Part shown: positions 1-8,681 of the stretch, one piece after another
Layout: each line of letters opens with the position of its first letter
Position numbering within the stretch: position 1 is the stretch's first letter
Position numbers and translations under genes: made by a program
Notes under the pieces: model-generated
The model's input: only the letters and a program-made list of their open reading frames with translations
Told to the model about the DNA's origin: nothing
The model's database searches: none
Assembly: GCA_963833235.1 (NCBI GenBank)
Contig: CAWHXG010000001.1
Location: 1,426,001 to 1,490,000, forward strand
Direction of reading: 5' to 3'
Length of the DNA: 64,000 nucleotides
Source: CAWHXG01 sp963833235
GTDB taxonomy: Bacteria; Pseudomonadota; Alphaproteobacteria; Rhodobacterales; Rhodobacteraceae

Positions 1-270
1 AAGAACGGCATCCTGCCCATCGTGCTGCCGCAGGAGGATGTGGACAAGCTGATGGACGATGCCGCGCGCGGGGCGAACGCGCGCGTCACGATCGATCTGG
101 AGACGCAGACGATCACCGGCCCCGATGGCGGCTCGATTGCGTTCGACGTGGATCCGCACCGCAAGCACTGCCTGCTGAACGGCCTCGACGATATCGGGCT
201 GACGCTGGAGAAGGCCGCCGCGATCGACGCCTTCGAGGCGGGCACCGGCGCGGCGCGGCCCTGGGTCTGA
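1..270 (+). CDS. leuD: 3-isopropylmalate dehydratase small subunit LeuD, C-terminal part
   Basis: The frame is open from base 1 and ends at a TGA at 268-270, so about 89 C-terminal residues are present and the start lies outside the window. The visible part carries the LeuD tail, including FDVDPHRKHCLLNGLDDIGL and a short hydrophilic end. LeuD with LeuC forms the isomerase that converts 2-isopropylmalate to 3-isopropylmalate in leucine synthesis. leuB, the next enzyme of the pathway, lies 1.3 kb downstream on the same strand, which supports the call. An unrelated EEP-fold gene is inserted between them. Confidence 0.93.
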   Translation, partial: KNGILPIVLPQEDVDKLMDDAARGANARVTIDLETQTITGPDGGSIAFDVDPHRKHCLLNGLDDIGLTLEKAAAIDAFEAGTGAARPWV

Positions 271-315
271 GGTCGGGGTAAGCCTTCCTTAACCCCGCGC
301 GGGCCAGATCGGCGC

Positions 316-1452
316 GTGCTGCGCCTGACCCTGCTTCTCGTTTGCCTCGTCCTGCCCGCCTCGGCGGAACGGCTGCGGGTGGCCACCTGGAACGTCGAGA
401 TGGATCGACGGGGGCCGGGCCTGCTGCTGCGCGACATCCTGAAGGGTGAGGACGCGCAGGTGGCCGCCGTGATCGCCGGCATCGCCGCGCTGGATGCCGA
501 CGTGCTGCTGCTGACCCGTTTCGACTGGGATCACGGGCAGGCGGCGCTGGAGGCCTTCGCGGCGCGTCTGGCCGAGGCCGGAGCACCCTATCCGCACCGA
601 TTCACGCTGCGACCGAATGCCGGAGTGGCCACCGGGCTCGATCTGGATGGCGACGGGCGGACGGGCCAGGGCCGCGACCGGCAAGGCTATGGCCGCTACA
701 TGGGGCAGAACGGCATGGCCGTGCTCTCGCGGCTGCCGATCGATGCGGCGGCGGCGGTGGACCTCTCCGGCTTGCTCTGGCGCGATCTGCCGGGCGCGCG
801 CCTGCCGCGCCGGGCGGATGGCGGGGTTTTCCCGTCCGAGGCGGCGATGGCGGTGCAGCGGCTTTCCAGCACCGGGCACTGGGACGTGCCGGTGATCCTG
901 TCCGGCGGCGGGCGGCTGCACCTGCTGGCCTTCCATGCCACGCCGCCGGTCTTCGACGGCCCCGAGGACCGCAACGGCCTGCGCGGGCAGGACGAGCTGC
1001 GGCTCTGGACGGCTTATCTCGACGGGGCGCTGGCCTGGCCGCCGCCCGAAGGGCCGTTCGTGGTGCTGGGCAACAGCAATATCGATCCGGCGGGGGGCGA
1101 CGGCCGGCGCGACGCCATGGCCGCGTTCCTGGCCGATCCGCGGCTGCGCGATCCGCGCCCCGAAAGCCCCGGCGCCGCGGCGGGAGGCTTTCGGGCGCCC
1201 GCGCTGGCCCGCTTCGACACCGCCGCCTGGGATGCCGCCGGCGAACCTGGCAACCTGCGCGTCGATTACGTTCTGCCCTCGGCGGACCTGACGATCCTGG
1301 ATGCTGGCGTCATGTGGCCCGCACCGGGCGCGGAGGCCGACGCGCTTCTGGGCGTCGATGGCCGCACCGCGTCTCGGCATCGCCCTGTCTGGGTGGATCT
1401 GCTTGCGTCGCCCGAGCCCGAGCCCGAGCCCGCGCCGCCGCCGGCCGACTAG
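316..1452 (+). CDS. Secreted endonuclease/exonuclease/phosphatase (EEP) family protein with degenerate active site
   Basis: The GTG start is followed by a typical signal peptide (MLRLTLLLVCLVLPASAERL), so the protein is probably periplasmic. The rest matches the EEP fold: RVATWNVEMD near the N-terminus, an FHATPP strand, the VVLGNSNIDP loop and a C-terminal RHRPVWVDL. In active EEP enzymes the loop is normally GDxN. Here the aspartate is Asn (GNSN), so catalysis may be lost or altered. The C-terminus is a proline/glutamate tail. The gene sits between leuD and leuB, an arrangement I believe is common in Rhodobacterales. The substrate is unknown. Confidence 0.82.
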   Translation: MLRLTLLLVCLVLPASAERLRVATWNVEMDRRGPGLLLRDILKGEDAQVAAVIAGIAALDADVLLLTRFDWDHGQAALEAFAARLAEAGAPYPHRFTLRPNAGVATGLDLDGDGRTGQGRDRQGYGRYMGQNGMAVLSRLPIDAAAAVDLSGLLWRDLPGARLPRRADGGVFPSEAAMAVQRLSSTGHWDVPVILSGGGRLHLLAFHATPPVFDGPEDRNGLRGQDELRLWTAYLDGALAWPPPEGPFVVLGNSNIDPAGGDGRRDAMAAFLADPRLRDPRPESPGAAAGGFRAPALARFDTAAWDAAGEPGNLRVDYVLPSADLTILDAGVMWPAPGAEADALLGVDGRTASRHRPVWVDLLASPEPEPEPAPPPAD

Positions 1453-1455
1453 GCC

Positions 1456-1473
1456 CGCGCCCCTCGGGGCGCG
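1456..1473 (+). terminator. GC-rich hairpin after the EEP gene
   Basis: CGCGCCC and GGGCGCG pair perfectly around a CTCG loop, starting 3 bases after the TAG stop. There is no T tract, so this may be a weak terminator or an mRNA-stabilising hairpin. Confidence 0.45.
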
Positions 1474-1598
1474 CGGACGCAAGGGGCTCGATGCCCCGCG
1501 CGGCCGGGGCGCGTGTGAGGGGAGGGTGCGCCGTCGCTTGACCCAGCCGCCTGGTCAAACTACTCCCGCCCGGTCCCCGATCCAAGGAGCCATCGCCC

Positions 1599-2711
1599 AT
1601 GCCGACGCCCACATTGCTGATCCTGCCCGGCGACGGCATCGGCCCCGAGGTCATGGCCGAGGTGCGGCGCGTCATCGACTGGTTCGGCGCCAGGCGGGGC
1701 CTCGCCTTCGACGTTGAGGAGGACCTGGTGGGCGGCTGCGCCTACGACGCCCACGGCGCGCCGCTCAGTGACGCCACCATGGCCCGCGCTCAAGGCGCCG
1801 ACGCGGTTCTCCTGGGCGCGGTTGGCGGGCCGCAATACGACAGCCTCGACTTCTCGCTGAAGCCCGAGCGCGGCCTCTTGCGCCTGCGTAAGGAGATGGA
1901 CCTTTTCGCCAATCTGCGCCCGGCCCAGTGCTTCGACGCGCTGGCCGATTTCAGCAGCCTCAAGCGCGAGATCGTGGCCGGGCTCGACATCATGATCGTC
2001 CGCGAGCTGACCTCCGGCGTCTATTTCGGCGAGCCGCGCGGCATCTTCACCGAGGGCAACGAGCGGGTCGGCATCAACACGCAGCGCTATACCGAAAGCG
2101 AGATCGAGCGGGTGGCGCGGTCGGCGTTCGAGCTGGCACGGCGCCGTTCCTCGAAGGTCTGCTCGATGGAGAAGGCGAACGTGATGGAGTCGGGCGTACT
2201 GTGGCGCGAGGTCGTGCAGAAGGTCCGCGACGACGACTACCCCGACATCGATCTTAGCCACATGTACGCCGATGCCGGCGCCATGCAGCTGGTGCGCGCG
2301 CCACGGCAGTTCGACGTGATCGTGACCGACAACCTCTTCGGCGACATCCTCTCCGATGCCGCGGCGATGCTCACCGGCAGCCTCGGCATGTTGCCCTCGG
2401 CCAGCCTCGGCGCGCCCATGGCCAACGGCCGGCCGAAGGCGCTCTACGAGCCGGTGCACGGCAGCGCGCCCGACATCGCGGGGCAGGGCATCGCCAACCC
2501 GATTGCCTGCATCCTCAGCTTCGCCATGTGCCTGCGCTATTCGTTCGATGCGGGGGGCGAGGCCGACAGGCTGGAGGCGGCGGTGGAGGCGGTGCTGGCC
2601 GACGGGCTGCGGACCGCCGATCTGATGACCCCCGATGGCGGCGCGCCGGTGGGCACCGCGGCGATGGGCGACGCGATCCTCGACAAGCTGGAGGCGAGCC
2701 TGCCCGCCTGA
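1599..2711 (+). CDS. leuB: 3-isopropylmalate dehydrogenase LeuB
   Basis: The 370-residue product has the full isocitrate/isopropylmalate dehydrogenase fold: LPGDGIGPEV at the start, the substrate-binding RRVID-type and RELTSGVYFGEPRG segments, the DNLFGDILSDAAAML metal-binding segment and the EPVHGSAPDIAGQGIANP NAD-binding loop. It oxidatively decarboxylates 3-isopropylmalate to 2-oxoisocaproate in leucine synthesis. An AAGGAG ribosome binding site lies about 10 bases before the ATG. The length is normal for the family and no defect is visible. Confidence 0.97.
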   Translation: MPTPTLLILPGDGIGPEVMAEVRRVIDWFGARRGLAFDVEEDLVGGCAYDAHGAPLSDATMARAQGADAVLLGAVGGPQYDSLDFSLKPERGLLRLRKEMDLFANLRPAQCFDALADFSSLKREIVAGLDIMIVRELTSGVYFGEPRGIFTEGNERVGINTQRYTESEIERVARSAFELARRRSSKVCSMEKANVMESGVLWREVVQKVRDDDYPDIDLSHMYADAGAMQLVRAPRQFDVIVTDNLFGDILSDAAAMLTGSLGMLPSASLGAPMANGRPKALYEPVHGSAPDIAGQGIANPIACILSFAMCLRYSFDAGGEADRLEAAVEAVLADGLRTADLMTPDGGAPVGTAAMGDAILDKLEASLPA

Positions 2712-2812
2712 GCCTGGCATCCGATCTCGGCCGCGCCGGCGGGCCGCGCGCATCTTTACATTGCGCCGCGCAAGGCGGATGGAAGGCGCATTCCCGAACG
2801 ACAGGTCCGCTC

Positions 2813-3793
2813 ATGCGCCGCCTTTCCCCGAACGTCCTTGGCGCCCTCGTGGCGCTGACCGCCTTCGCGGCGTTCTCCGTGCACGACGTCATCGTCAAGG
2901 CGTTGGGCGCCTCGTATTCGCCCGTGCAGATCGTGTTCTTCAGCGCGCTGCTGGGATTTCCCTTCCTGACCATCATGATGATCCGCGATGCGGAGCCGGG
3001 CACGCTGCGCCCCCGGCACCCCCGGTGGGTCGCCCTGCGCACGGTGCTGACGACGCTTGGCGCGGTCGCCACGTTCTACACCTTCACGGTGCTGCCGCTG
3101 ACGCAGGCCTATGCGATCCTCTTCGCGGCGCCGCTGCTGATCACGCTGCTGTCGATCCCGATGCTGGGCGAGAAGGTGGGGCCGCGCCGGTTCGCCGCCG
3201 TCGCGGTAGGGCTTTGCGGGGTGATCTGGGTGCTGCAGCCCGGCGTCACGCAGCTGACGCTCGGCCATGCGGCCGGGGTGACGGCGGCGGTCTGCATGGC
3301 GACGGGGGCCATCATCATGCGCCGGATCGGCCGCGAGGAACGCAGTGCGGTGATGATGCTTTACCCGATGCTGAGCAACATCGTGGTGATGGGCTGCGCG
3401 CTGCCCTTCGTCTATCAGCCGATGCCGATCCTGCACCTTGCGGGGCTGGCCGCCATCGCGGCGATCGCGTTCGTCTCGTCCTCGGGGCTGATCGCGGCCT
3501 ATCGGCAGGCCGAGGCGGTGGTGGTGGCGCCAATGCAGTATTCCCAGATCGTCTGGGCGGCGATCTTCGGGCTCTTGTTCTTCGGCGAGGCGCCGGGGTT
3601 CGACACGATCCTCGGCGCCGCGGTCATCATCGCAAGCGGTATCTACATCGTGCTGCGCGAGAATTCCGAGGAGACCTCGGGGATCCGGCCGGTGACCCAG
3701 GCGCGGCCCCGCCCCGATGCCGGCGGGCAATTGCGGATGTCGAGCCTGATGCGCAGCAGTCAGATGGCGAACCGCCCCCGCCACGCGCCATAG
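2813..3793 (+). CDS. EamA/DMT-family membrane transporter
   Basis: The product is about 326 residues with ten hydrophobic segments in two EamA-type repeats (LGALVALTAFAAFSVHDVIVK at the start, AAIFGLLFFGEAPGFDTILGAAVIIASGIYIV near the end). This is the drug/metabolite exporter fold of the inner membrane. The start was set at ATG 2813, because the upstream extension overlaps leuB and has no membrane character. The C-terminal 40 residues are a polar tail. The substrate cannot be told from sequence. Confidence 0.88.
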   Translation: MRRLSPNVLGALVALTAFAAFSVHDVIVKALGASYSPVQIVFFSALLGFPFLTIMMIRDAEPGTLRPRHPRWVALRTVLTTLGAVATFYTFTVLPLTQAYAILFAAPLLITLLSIPMLGEKVGPRRFAAVAVGLCGVIWVLQPGVTQLTLGHAAGVTAAVCMATGAIIMRRIGREERSAVMMLYPMLSNIVVMGCALPFVYQPMPILHLAGLAAIAAIAFVSSSGLIAAYRQAEAVVVAPMQYSQIVWAAIFGLLFFGEAPGFDTILGAAVIIASGIYIVLRENSEETSGIRPVTQARPRPDAGGQLRMSSLMRSSQMANRPRHAP

Positions 3794-3853
3794 CGATCCG
3801 CCGCGCGGGGCTTGCATTTCCCCGCGCCGGGGCCTACGCCGCGTCCATTCGGT

Positions 3854-3930
3854 CGGGCTGTAGCGCAGCCTGGTAGCGCACCTGCTTCGGGAGCAGGGGG
3901 TCGGAGGTTCGAATCCTCTCAGCCCGACCA
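3854..3930 (+). tRNA. tRNA-Pro (anticodon CGG)
   Basis: A 77-base cloverleaf with acceptor stem CGGGCTG/CAGCCCG, D-arm TAGCGCAGCCTGGTAGCGCA, anticodon stem CCTGC/GCAGG enclosing TTCGGGA (anticodon CGG, reads CCG) and T-arm GGTTCGAATCC. The 3' CCA is encoded. Confidence 0.97.
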
Positions 3931-3979
3931 GATGATCCCCCCGCCTCGCCGCCGCCGGCCTCGTCAACGAGGGCCGCGC

Positions 3980-5011
3980 TCAGCGCCGGCGCGGGCGCAG
4001 CACCAGCGGCATCAGCACGATCAGGGTGAGGATGCGCGCCAGGTGATGCAGCGCGATGTAGGCCGGGTCGTAGTCGAGCGCGAGGCCGATGGCGGCCATG
4101 GCCTCCACCCCGCCGGGCGCGAAGGCCACCCAGACCTGCCCCGCGGGCAGATGCGTGACGCTCGCGGCGAGGAGCGCGAAGGCGCCCGAGATCGCCGCCG
4201 CCAGCCCCACCACGGCAAGCGAAGCGCCGGCCAGCCGCAGCATCGCGCGCACCGAGATGCCGGAAAAGCGCGCGCCCATGGTGGTGCCGGTGACGGCGAA
4301 GGCGGCGAAGAGCACCCAGCCGGGGGGGCGGCCTTCCGTCAGGGACGTGGCGTGGGCCAGGCCGCTCAGCGCGAGGCCCGCGATCAGGTAGGCGGCCGGC
4401 CAGTGCATCCGGGTGCCGAGCCAGCCGAAGGCCAGCGTCGCGGCCAGCACCGCGATCATCCCGATAGCGCCCATGGTGGCGGCGGGCGGCGGCGGCGGTG
4501 CCGGCGTGGCCAGGGCGAAGATGGCCATGGGCAGCAGCGTGGCCAGCAGCAGCAGGCGCAGGCTTTGCAGGATCAGCACGGTGGTGGCCTCGCCGCGCCC
4601 GTCGGCGGCCATGGCCAGCGCGTAGGACATCGTGCCGGGCGCGCTGGAGAGGATGGCGGTATCGCGGTCCTGCCCGTAGGCGCGCTGCAGGAGCCACGCA
4701 CCGCCCACAAGGGTGGCCGCGACCGAGGCGATCAGCAGGGCCAGGCTCGCGGCCCAGTCGCCAAGGCGGCCCATGGTGGAGGGGTCGACGCCGGCGCCGA
4801 GCGAGATGCCGATTGTGGCGAAGGCGAGGTTGCGCAGGCGGACGTCCATGTCGAGCGTCAGTCCGGCCCAGGCGGCGGCGGAGACCGCGAGGCCGCTGCC
4901 GATCAGCGGCGCCGCCGGCAGGCCTATCGCCGCACCGGCCGCCGCGCCGGCCGCTCCTATGGCAAGCGCCAGGGCAAGCGGGCGGTCGAGCCGCAGGCGG
5001 CCCGGCCTCAT
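3980..5011 (-). CDS. AbrB-family (DUF/PF05145) polytopic membrane protein
   Basis: The 343-residue protein is almost entirely hydrophobic, with the duplicated AbrB-type repeat: GLPAAPLIGSGLAVSAAAW and SSAPGTMSYALAMAADGRGEAT in the first half, WPAAYLIAGLALSG and FAPGGVEAMAAIGLALDYDPAYIALHHLAR in the second. Family members are annotated as 'AbrB transcriptional regulator' or 'ammonia monooxygenase', but the sequence is that of a membrane transporter-like protein. It starts 19 bases after tctA and is probably the last gene of the tctCBA operon, so it may assist the same uptake system. That role is inferred. Confidence 0.8.
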   Translation of the reverse strand: MRPGRLRLDRPLALALAIGAAGAAAGAAIGLPAAPLIGSGLAVSAAAWAGLTLDMDVRLRNLAFATIGISLGAGVDPSTMGRLGDWAASLALLIASVAATLVGGAWLLQRAYGQDRDTAILSSAPGTMSYALAMAADGRGEATTVLILQSLRLLLLATLLPMAIFALATPAPPPPPAATMGAIGMIAVLAATLAFGWLGTRMHWPAAYLIAGLALSGLAHATSLTEGRPPGWVLFAAFAVTGTTMGARFSGISVRAMLRLAGASLAVVGLAAAISGAFALLAASVTHLPAGQVWVAFAPGGVEAMAAIGLALDYDPAYIALHHLARILTLIVLMPLVLRPRRR

Positions 5012-5030
5012 CTGGCGGGGCCGCCGCGGC

Positions 5031-6537
5031 TCAGGCGGCCAGCGCCTTGCGCGCCCGGCGGCCGAGCCAGATCGGCAGGACCACGACCAGAACGGCGAGG
5101 CCGTAGAGGATCAGCGCCTTGTAGCTGGTGACGAGGATCGACCAGTCGCCGCCCGAGATCGACAGCGCCCGACGCAGGTTGTTCTCGAAGAGCCCGCCAA
5201 GCACGAAGCCGAGGATCACCGGGGCCAGCGCGAAGTCGAGCTTGCGCAGGATCCACCCGAACACGCCCAGCCCGATGATCAGGTAGAGGTCGAACGGGTT
5301 GCCGACGATGGAGTAGATCCCGACGAAGGCGAGAATGGCGATCAGCGGCGTGAGGTAGTGCTGCGGGATGGTGAGCATCCGCGCGAAGAGCCCGACCATC
5401 GGCAGGTTGATGACCAGAAGCGCCAGGTTGCCGATATACATCGAGGCGATGAGGCCCCACGCGATCTCGGGGCGCTGCTGGAACATCAGCGGCCCGGGCT
5501 GGATGTTGAACATCAAAAGCGCGCCGAGAAGGATCGCGGTTGTGCCGGAGCCGGGGATGCCGAGGGTCAGCATCGGCACCATGGCGCCGCCCGCCGCCGC
5601 GTTGTTGGCGGATTCGGGGGCGGCCAGCCCGCGAATGTCGCCGTTGCCGAACTCGCCTGCGTCGCTACCCGCCATCCGCTTTTCGGCCCCGTAGGCGACG
5701 GCCGAGGCGACCGAGGCGCCGGTGCCGGGCAGGATGCCGATGAAGAAACCGATGAACGACGAGCGCAGGATGGTCCATTTCACCGCTGCGATATCGGCGA
5801 ATTTCACGAACGTCTTGTCGACGGGCAGGGTCTTGAGCGCGCCGCGGACCTGCTGCTCGACGAGGTGCAGCAGCTCGGCCATGCCGAAGAGGCCGATGAC
5901 GACGATCAGGAAGTCGATGCCGGCGAGGATGTCGGGGATGCCGAAGGTGAAGCGGGGCACACCGGTATTGGCGTCGATCCCGATGGTGGCCAGCATCAGG
6001 CCGATCAGCGCGCCCATCAGCGTCTTGACCGGCGAGGAGCCGACCAGCGAGGCGAGCGAGGCGAAGGCGAAGACCATCAGCGCCACGTAGTCCGACGGCG
6101 AGAACTTGACCGCGATGTCGGCCAGAAGCGGCCCGAAGAGCGACATCAGCACCACCGCGAAGGTGCCGCCGATGAAGGAGGCGACGGCCGAGAGCGACAG
6201 CGCCCGCCCGGCCTCGCCGCGCCGCGCCATCGGGTGGCCATCGAGCGTGGTCATCACCGCGCTCGCGTCGCCCGGCACGTTGAGCAGGATCGACGAGATG
6301 CGGCCGCCGTATTCGGCGCCGTAGTAGATGCCCGCCAGCAGGATCAGCGCGCTTTCGGGCGGCAGGCCGAGGCCGTAGGCGATGGGCAGCAGGATCGCCA
6401 CGCCGTTGATCGGGCCGATGCCGGGCAGGGCGCCCATCGAGCGTGCCGAAAAAGCAGCCCATCAGCACCAGCATCAGGTTGAAGGGCATCAGCGCCACCG
6501 AAAAGCCGGTTCCGAGGCCAGAGAGGACTTCAGACAT
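5031..6537 (-). CDS. tctA: Tripartite tricarboxylate transporter large permease TctA (one +1 indel)
   Basis: The large membrane subunit of a TTT uptake system for carboxylates. It begins MSEVLSGLGTGFSVAL, and after the shift continues GALPGIGPINGVAILLPIAYG and the family signature EYGGRISSILLNVPGDASAVMTT, ending in about twelve membrane spans. One extra base at 6438-6441 (coding strand CTCG before ATGGGC) throws residue 33 out of frame; removing it restores one uninterrupted frame of about 500 residues. CTC and CTG are both leucine, as in the other indels of this window. The start overlaps the tctB stop by 8 bases, so translation is coupled. Confidence 0.9.
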
Positions 6538-6991
6538 CTGGGGTGGGTCCTTTCGACAGCTTCGGCAGCGGGCCTTCGGGAACGTTGAGGTCGAGCACCC
6601 AGGCGCAGAGCACGTATCCCGCGATGCCGGCGGTCAGCCCGAAGGCCGCGGCGCCCTTCCACGGGGCGCCGAGCATGAGGGCGACGAGGGCGCCGAAGAT
6701 GCATGTGGAGATGACGAAGCCGAACGGCTCGTAGAGCGCGGCATAGGCGAAGAGCATCGCCACCATGGCGGCAAGGCGCAGCCAGGTCGCGCGGCCGGCG
6801 CCGAAGCCTTCGATGCCAGGCTTCACGAAGATCGCGATCAGGCAGGCCGCGGCGATGACGGAGAGGACCTGCGGCCAGCTTTCGGGACCGAGCGGGTCGT
6901 ACTGGAACGGCGCCTGGATGATGGTGAAGGCGATCCAGCCGTAGGCCAGGGTCACGACCAGCAGCACGGCCGCGAAGATGCGATCGGCCAT
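6530..6991 (-). CDS. tctB: Tripartite tricarboxylate transporter small permease TctB
   Basis: A 153-residue protein with four hydrophobic segments, the usual size and topology of the small TctB membrane subunit. The segment FGFVISTCIFGALVALMLG matches the conserved region of the family. It sits between the substrate-binding protein gene tctC and the large permease tctA and overlaps the latter. Together the three form a carboxylate uptake system driven by an ion gradient. Confidence 0.88.
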   Translation of the reverse strand: MADRIFAAVLLVVTLAYGWIAFTIIQAPFQYDPLGPESWPQVLSVIAAACLIAIFVKPGIEGFGAGRATWLRLAAMVAMLFAYAALYEPFGFVISTCIFGALVALMLGAPWKGAAAFGLTAGIAGYVLCAWVLDLNVPEGPLPKLSKGPTPDV

Positions 6992-7058
6992 GGATGGTGT
7001 CCTCCTCGGGGGCGGTCGCCCGGCGGCGCGGACGCCGCCGGGAGGGTTCAGGCTACGG

Positions 7059-8023
7059 TCAGTTGATCAGCCCGGCCTCGCGCGCGATCTCGCGCAGCTC
7101 GCCGATGAGGGTCTTCACCCGCGTGTCCAGTCGCCTCGCCCGAGATGTTCAGCGGCAGCAGCCCGCGATCCTTCTGGATCTGGGCGAACTCTTCGGTGGC
7201 GTAGGCGGCATCGAACGCGTCCACCCAGGTCTGGTAGTCCTCGTCGGAGACGTCCTTGCCCATGTAGAAGCCGCGCAGGATCGTCCATTCGACGTCGTAG
7301 CCCTGCTCGATGGCGGTCGGGAACTCTGCGAACGGCTCCGGCAGACGTTCCTCGGACATGACCGCGAGGATGCGCATCGTGCCGGCCTCGAGATGCGGGG
7401 TCATCTCGCCCACGTCGCCCATGTAGACCTCGATCGACCCGCCGAGCAGGCCAGCGATCGCGTCGCCGCCGCCGTCGAAGGCGACGTAGCGCATGGCGCG
7501 GGGTTCGGCGCCGATCGATTTCAAGAGCAGCGCCGCCTTCATCCAGTCCTGCGAGCCGACCGAGCCGCCCGGCGCCGACGACGACGCTGGCCGGGTCTTC
7601 CTTGAACTTCTCCATCAGCTCGTCGAGCGTCTCGAATTCGCTGTCCTCGGCTACGACGACCGCGCCGAAGTCGGCGCCGGCGGTGGCGAGGAAGCGCACG
7701 TCGTCCTCCGTCCAGTCGCCGTACTTGCCGGTGGCGATGTTCAGCAGCGAACCGGACGAGAAGGCGACGATGGCGTTGCCGTCATCGGTGCGGGTGGTGT
7801 TGAAGAGGTTGAAGGCCACGGCGCCGATGCCGCCTGGCATGAAGGTGACCTGGACCGGCCGGTCGAACTGGTCTTCGAGGCCGTTCTGGGCGATGCGGCA
7901 GGTCAGGTCGAAGCCGCCGCCAGGCTGGGCGGGGGCGATGCATTCGGGGCTGTCGACCTCGGCCAGCGCCGGCGCGGCAAGGCCGACGGTCAGGGCTGCG
8001 AGCAGCGTCATTCTGTAAGTCAT
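7059..8023 (-). CDS. tctC: Tripartite tricarboxylate transporter substrate-binding protein TctC (two +1 indels)
   Basis: A periplasmic solute-binding protein with a signal peptide (MTYRMTLLAALTVGLAAPALA), followed by the TctC/Bug-type segments CIAPAQPGGGFDLTCRIAQ, MPGGIGAVAFN and YVAFDGGGDAIAGLLGGSIEVYMGD. Two single-base insertions break the frame, at 7567-7570 (coding GGGC where one Gly codon is expected in GAGGSVGSQDW) and at 7131-7134 (coding GCGA where one Ala codon is expected). With both removed, the protein ends LIGELREIAREAGLIN at the TGA at 7059-7061, about 320 residues. It is the first gene of the tct operon and should define its substrate. Confidence 0.88.
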
Positions 8024-8160
8024 GGTTCCTCCCGGGACACTCGTTTCTTATCGGGCGACGCATCCGCGAGCGCGGCGCTGCCCCCCGGGCCCGAGCATGC
8101 CGCCTTTGGTATCGTCGCGGCAAGCCCGCATTTATTCCATCAACTCTGGGGGTGCAGGGC

Positions 8161-8185
8161 GGAACCGCCGGGGCGGCCCGCGGTT
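8161..8185 (+). promoter_or_regulatory. Candidate EcfG (general stress sigma factor) promoter
   Basis: GGAAC at 8161-8165, a 16-base spacer, then GGTT at 8182-8185. This fits the alphaproteobacterial EcfG consensus GGAAC-N16/17-(C)GTT except for the first -10 base. It lies about 80 bases before the small gene at 8267. Confidence 0.45.
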
Positions 8186-8266
8186 CGGAAGAGGTATCGA
8201 GGCGGGGCCACGCACCCCGCCCCTCCGACGGTACCTCCCCCCCGAAGACGTAACAGGACGATCATC

Positions 8267-8542
8267 ATGACACTCCAGACCGAACCCCGCGGCGCCGGTC
8301 GCGCCATCGAAGCCGCAGCGAACGCCAGCAGCCAGCGCGCGCAGAAGACCGAAGCGGCAGAGGCGGCCGCGCCGATCCGGCCCGAACCCGATGCCTTCGC
8401 GCAAGCGGCGGCGGAGGCCGTGGCGCAGGGCGCTGCGGCATTCGAGGCCACCGGGTCCTCCGGCTTCGCGGAGGATGCGTCTGCCAAGGATGCGCCGGAC
8501 TTCCCGATGCAGGACGAGACCGAGAACGCGACGCCGGTCTGA
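8267..8542 (+). CDS. Small alanine-rich hypothetical protein
   Basis: A 91-residue, acidic, alanine-rich protein (MTLQTEPRGAGRAIEAAANA at the start, MQDETENATPV at the end) with no membrane segment or recognisable domain. The ATG has an AGGA ribosome binding site 8-11 bases upstream, and an EcfG-like promoter lies further upstream. A terminator-like hairpin follows the stop. These flanking signals are the main support that it is real. Function is unknown; a small stress-induced protein is a guess from the promoter alone. Confidence 0.55.
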   Translation: MTLQTEPRGAGRAIEAAANASSQRAQKTEAAEAAAPIRPEPDAFAQAAAEAVAQGAAAFEATGSSGFAEDASAKDAPDFPMQDETENATPV

Positions 8543-8556
8543 CCCGTTCGGCCCGC

Positions 8557-8580
8557 CCCGCCGGCAGTTCCTCCGGCGGG
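8557..8580. terminator. Hairpin between the small gene and opgH
   Basis: CCCGCCGG pairs with CCGGCGGG around an 8-base loop, 14 bases after the plus-strand stop. It lies between two convergent transcription units. There is no clear T tract. Confidence 0.5.
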
Positions 8581-8591
8581 TCGGGCACCGC

Positions 8592-8681
8592 TCAGGCCGC
8601 GGCGGCGTTCGCCTTTGCCGGGGCGCGGCATGCCAGGTATGCGACGACCACCGGCGGCGGCTCCGGCGTGGCGGGCTCTGC
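8592..8681 (-). repeat. Vestigial 90-bp tandem copy of the opgH 3' end
   Basis: Directly after the opgH stop, and in the same frame, lies a second copy of its last codons. The gene ends PPPVVAAYRARRAPAKAIAAAA-stop, and this copy reads PPPVVVAYLACRAPAKANAAAA-stop. The spacing of the two stop codons (8682 and 8592) is exactly 90 bases, 30 codons. About 68 bases are clearly alignable. It looks like a tandem duplication that left the downstream copy untranslated. Confidence 0.85.

Noticed and set aside
289..1482. Long antisense frames opposite known genes (also opposite leuB, opgG, aceE, nagA and others)
   Set aside because: They mirror the codon structure of the genes on the other strand, are rich in Arg, Pro and Gly, and have no domains. 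They are typical high-G+C shadows.
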